NCBI GenBank assembly: GCA_020881915.1
Contig: JAJFPB010000006.1
Location: 3,472,001-3,536,000, forward strand
DNA: 64,000 bases
Source: Paramyrothecium sp. XJ0827
Lineage: Eukaryota; Ascomycota; Sordariomycetes; Hypocreales; Stachybotryaceae
Direction: 5' to 3'
A program made the position numbers and the translations under genes. The notes under the pieces were generated by a model. That model saw only the letters and a program-made list of their open reading frames with translations, had not been told where the DNA came from and ran no database searches. Positions 60,501 to 64,000 of this stretch are shown in pieces (within the stretch, counting starts at the first letter, position 1; each line of letters begins with the position of its first letter).

Positions 60501-61815
60501 CAGTCCAAATGATGCTGACCTTTTTGAGTATTCGACCGAGGTGGATTGATCCTTTGGACGAAAGATGGTCTGCCAGCTCATCTTTCAACGGGGAATGTCG
60601 GTAATGCCGACTGCAAAGCCCATGTGCTCGCATTTCTGGAGTGTAGTATCCGTAGGACGCATCACAGATGCAACTGCGGTGTCGGTCGGGGTAATGGACC
60701 GCCAAGGATCTAATGCAGCGCCCTGTATTGACCAGTACAGGCGTACGATTTGCGCGCACAGGCTCCGCGACAAGGTCTGCCTGTTGGTATCCTAGTCATT
60801 GTAAGGGCAGCGAAAGGCGACGGACGAAAGACAGGATCAACGGCGTGTGACCGCAAACCTACGTCCAAAACCCTGGGCGCCCTATGCAGAGATGTTTAGC
60901 CACTTTGGCCGCTTCCTCGGTCATCGTATAATCCAGCAAATGAAAGTGTGCACTGCGATTCGTAGTGCGGCTTATCGGTCTTGAGTTAAGTCCGAAAACC
61001 GGTGCTTTAGGCATTTGCGGCTGAGGATTTTAATATAAGCCATGTCGACACCAAGCCAAGGGTGAAGAGTCGCTTCCACCAGGCCCGGGGAGCAGAGTTG
61101 GCTCCGTTGGTCTTGCCATTCGGCGTTGGGACAAGAGGCCTGGCTGCGGTTCGAGGTCCCAAATGCTGACAATGCACTTTGCGTTCTTGGCTGGGCGGGA
61201 AACTGAGGAGAGCAGCGATCGGCCGAGCCAACAGAACAGGGGGGGGTTGTGTTGTGTTGTCGAACCAACACAACAAGGTTCAGTCAACCGGTAACTTGAG
61301 GTATTACGTGCGCGCATCTTTTGTATGGACAAGTCAGCTCTCTTATTTCGCAGCCTGCGCATCCAAAGAACCCTGCCGTAACGCGCCAGGAATTCAAAGA
61401 GTGTGTTTTGTGGAAACAATGGATATGTGACGGTGCGGACATTGTAGGACAGTGCGTCTGATTGGCCTTTTCAACGAGACATTCCGGCAAACACCCCACG
61501 AAAGCTTGACCAGCGCACGTTCCAGACGGTGCTCCGGACAGCCCCGGTCCCTCTCATGCATGGAAGCCGCCCCTAGTTGGTTCTGGAAGCCTTCCTTGTT
61601 TGGGGAACCAATCGCACTCGGACGCCCACGAGGGTGGGGGCCAAAGGGTACGCACAGCGATTTGTCTGGCATTGGTACCGGGGCAGGGGGGGAGGGGTGA
61701 AGAATGGCGGACCCATGCTTGCAGTGCAACCCTTGCTTTACCCTGCTGGGCTGGGCTGGGAGGCAGGGGTCATGGTGTGATGATGATGCTGCTGGCTGCT
61801 GCTTTTGCCCTCCAG
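54501..61815. other. Gene desert, middle part (7.3 kb)
   Basis: Only short overlapping frames on both strands. None has a recognisable domain, and none could be joined with neighbours by canonical splice sites. Minus-strand frames at 57286-57725 overlap in three registers, which could be a decayed gene but equally chance. No terminal repeats of a transposon were spotted. Confidence 0.5.
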
Positions 61816-61888
61816 GGCTGAGAAGGCGGGATTCGAACCAGCCATGCACGTTGGTGACGGTGCAGGATGCCGCACATGTTAGCCGTAA
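61816..61888 (-). ncRNA. tRNA-like 3' half with perfect box B
   Basis: On the minus strand, GGTTCGAATCC (61839-61829) is an exact RNA polymerase III box B / T-arm loop. It is flanked by GCTG- and -CGC that pair with one mismatch and followed by an acceptor-like CTTCTCAG. An anticodon-arm-like hairpin (GTGCG...TGCAC) lies upstream in the expected direction. No matching 5' acceptor or box A is found, so it appears to be a 3' tRNA relic or a tRNA-derived element. Confidence 0.35.
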
Positions 61889-61895
61889 TTACGGC
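61882..61895. repeat. Perfect 14-bp palindrome GCCGTAATTACGGC
   Basis: An exact self-complementary sequence sits right beside the tRNA-like 3' half. It contains TAATTA at its centre. It could be a dimeric factor site or chance. Confidence 0.6.
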
Positions 61896-64000
61896 CGTGT
61901 ACGGTCACGTCCTGTCCTGGCCTGTCCTGTCCTTGCCCGCCGTCCTCGCTCGCTGATGACATGGGCGCCTTTTCCCTCCTTCATAAGCCGGGCCCCACGA
62001 TTATACCATCTCTATTTCCTATATTATCATCCATCCTCGGTTGGCGTTGCCCGTCCCCGTCTCCAGCAGATACGGCTCGATACGTGACACAAAGATCGGA
62101 GGGCTGGATATGATGCTTACTCCCCCTGCCTCTTTCCCTGGGCGCCGCCCGGTGGCCAAGCATCCTCCGTTTCGGTGAGAATGCTGACAAGATGCCACTC
62201 GCACTCATTACGGAAGGGGGAAAAGAACTTTGAATCGGGATGACTTTTGCAATCGGGCTCGGCAAGGGAGGGGAGGGGGAGGGGGCCTTGGTGTGGTGCA
62301 TCGTGAGCCATCCTTTACTTTCTGCACATTTGGACAATGCCGGAGCATGTGGCCTCGTCTTGCTGCGTCCCCGCCAAGACCGCGATGGTGTAAGAGCTAG
62401 ACGAACTGTATCACCCAAGTGTACAGAGTAGACCGGCTAGATCAGGGATTCGATTTCCCCCAGCAGACAAGGCGTCCAGGAGCATTGAGAGCGCCTGCGG
62501 TGAGTGCCTTCTCTAAGCTCTGACAAAGCCTTCTTCGTCCCCTCCTGGCGGGTTTTCGTGTGGGTGTAACATGAGCAATGATGGGGTTCAGCCGCATGCA
62601 CTGTCTACGCCTCAAGTCTCATAACACCATCAACTCCATGACCTACATTACATGCTTGACTTGACGCCTCGGGCTTTGTCTTTTTTTTTCTTCTTCTTCT
62701 TTTTTTTGGTTTCTTTGTCTCCATTTACTGATATCTGAGCCTATCGCGGTGTGGGCCCAGTTGCCTTGTATTACGGAGCGACTTGTGTAAAGGCTGTTGC
62801 TCCTCGCTCATCAATTGCGGGCTTCAATACTAGTTGAAGGAACCCAGAGAAGGGTGGGGATCAAATCAGACAATTCTACGAAGCCGGAGGAGTATGACGA
62901 AGTAATGCGATCCTTCCCGCACGTATAGACGAAAGGGATGCACATGGCTGATCGTGCAGCAAAGTTGTGCACCTCAGGTACGTAGATGAACTGGCACCAG
63001 AAGCCTGGGACACGTTTGTTAGCGTCGGGAAGAGGCAGGGATCTCGCGAAACCGCCAAAGTCCGAGGCCCACCCACACGCCCATTCTTCGACGATCTAGA
63101 GACCAAGGGCTAAGGCTTGGGCGGGTAATATCCCACGAACTTCTGTGGGCATGGTTCTGTTCCGACCGTTGGGTGGGCTCTGGGCTTTATCATTCTACAA
63201 CAGAGTGCCATGATTCATAGTCCCCCTCTTCCACCCTAGTGGAAGAGCTTGGCACTCGTTTTTTGTTTCTTGAGGCCTCCATGCCTGCTGGGGACAAAGC
63301 TGACGGCAGGAACGGAGTAGCCTCTTGGCAGTAGAGAACTGGCTGTTTGGTTTCCATTTCGGAATATTGCCGAAAACGGACTCAACTAAGTGATTGGGCC
63401 TTCGGGGCGCCGGAGCTTGCCAACTCCCATCCTGACGGTGTAGCACACTTCTGGAGACCTTGGTTCGTTAGTTCACGAGCAAATCCCTTTGAGCAACGGG
63501 GGTGCAGCCGTTAGACTCAGTAGCAGCATCCGGTGATCCGGTGCGACTCGGCCCCCGTTAGTCGGACCCTGCAGCTAGCGAGCTTACTGCGGCGGTGGAC
63601 ACTATAGTCGGGACGAAGATGAGCAAAACAACCTGGAAACACTCATCATGTTATACGATAGGCTTTCCGCCGAGCGAAACTGGCGCGCTGCACTCAGGGT
63701 CTTTTGTCCGTCCTGGCTGCGGACTTCGTTTGCCAGCGTAAGACGGCGGTCCAGACTTTCGGCCGCGGCGCATGATGTCGCCTGATAGGGCTGGGGACGA
63801 ATCGCCCGCCTGAACTTCCTTAAAGGGATTATTTGGACTTTGGTCGTTTAGAAGGATTGGCGCGCGCACACCTAGTCCAGAGGGCTGAGGTAGCCTAATC
63901 CGTTTCCCTCGTGGCGGGAAGCGAGTTGCATATTCCTTGCCCTCGCACCGCCCAGCTCGGATTGTGGCCCGTAATATTCACCCATCCGATCCATATGTCT
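61889..64000. other. Gene desert, right part up to the window edge
   Basis: About 2.1 kb without a supported gene. A second T-arm-like hairpin on the plus strand (62444-62460) and a long pyrimidine tract (62680-62708) are present. A gene starting beyond the window could have its promoter here. Confidence 0.5.
62680..62708 (+). repeat. Poly-pyrimidine tract (T-runs and CTT repeats)
   Basis: Nearly 30 bases of T with interspersed C, as T9, TTC repeats and T7-8. A simple-sequence tract; on a plus-strand transcript it would act as a polypyrimidine tract. Confidence 0.7.

Noticed and set aside
1..64000. CRISPR arrays, operons, bacterial-type promoters, riboswitches
   Set aside because: The window is eukaryotic nuclear DNA; no direct-repeat/spacer array and no TPP-type riboswitch core was seen.
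1..64000. Dispersed 5S rRNA gene
   Set aside because: I looked for the conserved Sordariomycete 5S start and internal control region on both strands and found no match by eye.

Overview
This is a nuclear contig from a filamentous ascomycete, most likely a member of the Sordariomycetes; I cannot name the genus. The genes carry short spliceosomal introns (about 48-105 bp, one of 228 bp). These have GTRNGT-like donors, CTAAC-type branch sites and CAG/TAG acceptors. The products are typical Pezizomycotina housekeeping proteins, including an FWD-1-type F-box/WD40 protein like the one that degrades the clock protein FRQ in Neurospora. Scattered TACCT/AGGTA-rich tracts and pyrimidine-rich leaders also fit this group.

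The first 44 kb hold nine intact gene models and two broken ones. From left to right: a secreted-protein relic with an in-frame stop and a frameshift (1515-2458, +); a large, mostly disordered, SP/TP-rich protein of unknown function (3101-7391, -); the ESCRT-III subunit Vps60 (8385-9023, +); the F-box/WD40 protein FWD-1 (9532-12563, -); the Cdc42 exchange factor Cdc24 (18125-21330, +); the mitochondrial small-subunit protein Mrp10/mS37 (22717-23100, -); a single-pass membrane-protein relic (24127-24480, -); the histone chaperone Rtt106 (25849-27454, -), head to head with the Vps4-associated protein Vfa1 (27848-28594, +); a cysteine-containing, probably GPI-anchored secreted protein (32413-33398, -); the dual-specificity phosphatase Yvh1 (35263-36553, -); and a C2H2 zinc-finger protein (41053-43251, -) behind a very long pyrimidine-rich leader. 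Exon joins were worked out by hand from splice motifs, reading-frame phase and family conservation.

From about 43.3 kb to the right edge (about 20.7 kb) I find no convincing protein-coding gene, only short open frames in all six frames. Smaller gene-free stretches lie at 12.6-18.1, 28.6-32.4 and 36.6-41.0 kb. The desert contains isolated tRNA-like half elements (a box A near 54.5 kb and a box B near 61.8 kb), short homopolymer and microsatellite tracts, and a perfect 14-bp palindrome.

The genes are not a functional cluster. Vps60 and Vfa1 both relate to the ESCRT-III/Vps4 membrane-scission machinery, but about 19 kb and unrelated genes separate them. I see no secondary-metabolite cluster, CRISPR array or intact transposon. 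The best leads for something undescribed are the 1370-residue nuclear-type protein, the 20-kb desert, a two-codon upstream ORF beside the cdc24 start, and a possible 44-nt poison exon in the zinc-finger gene.
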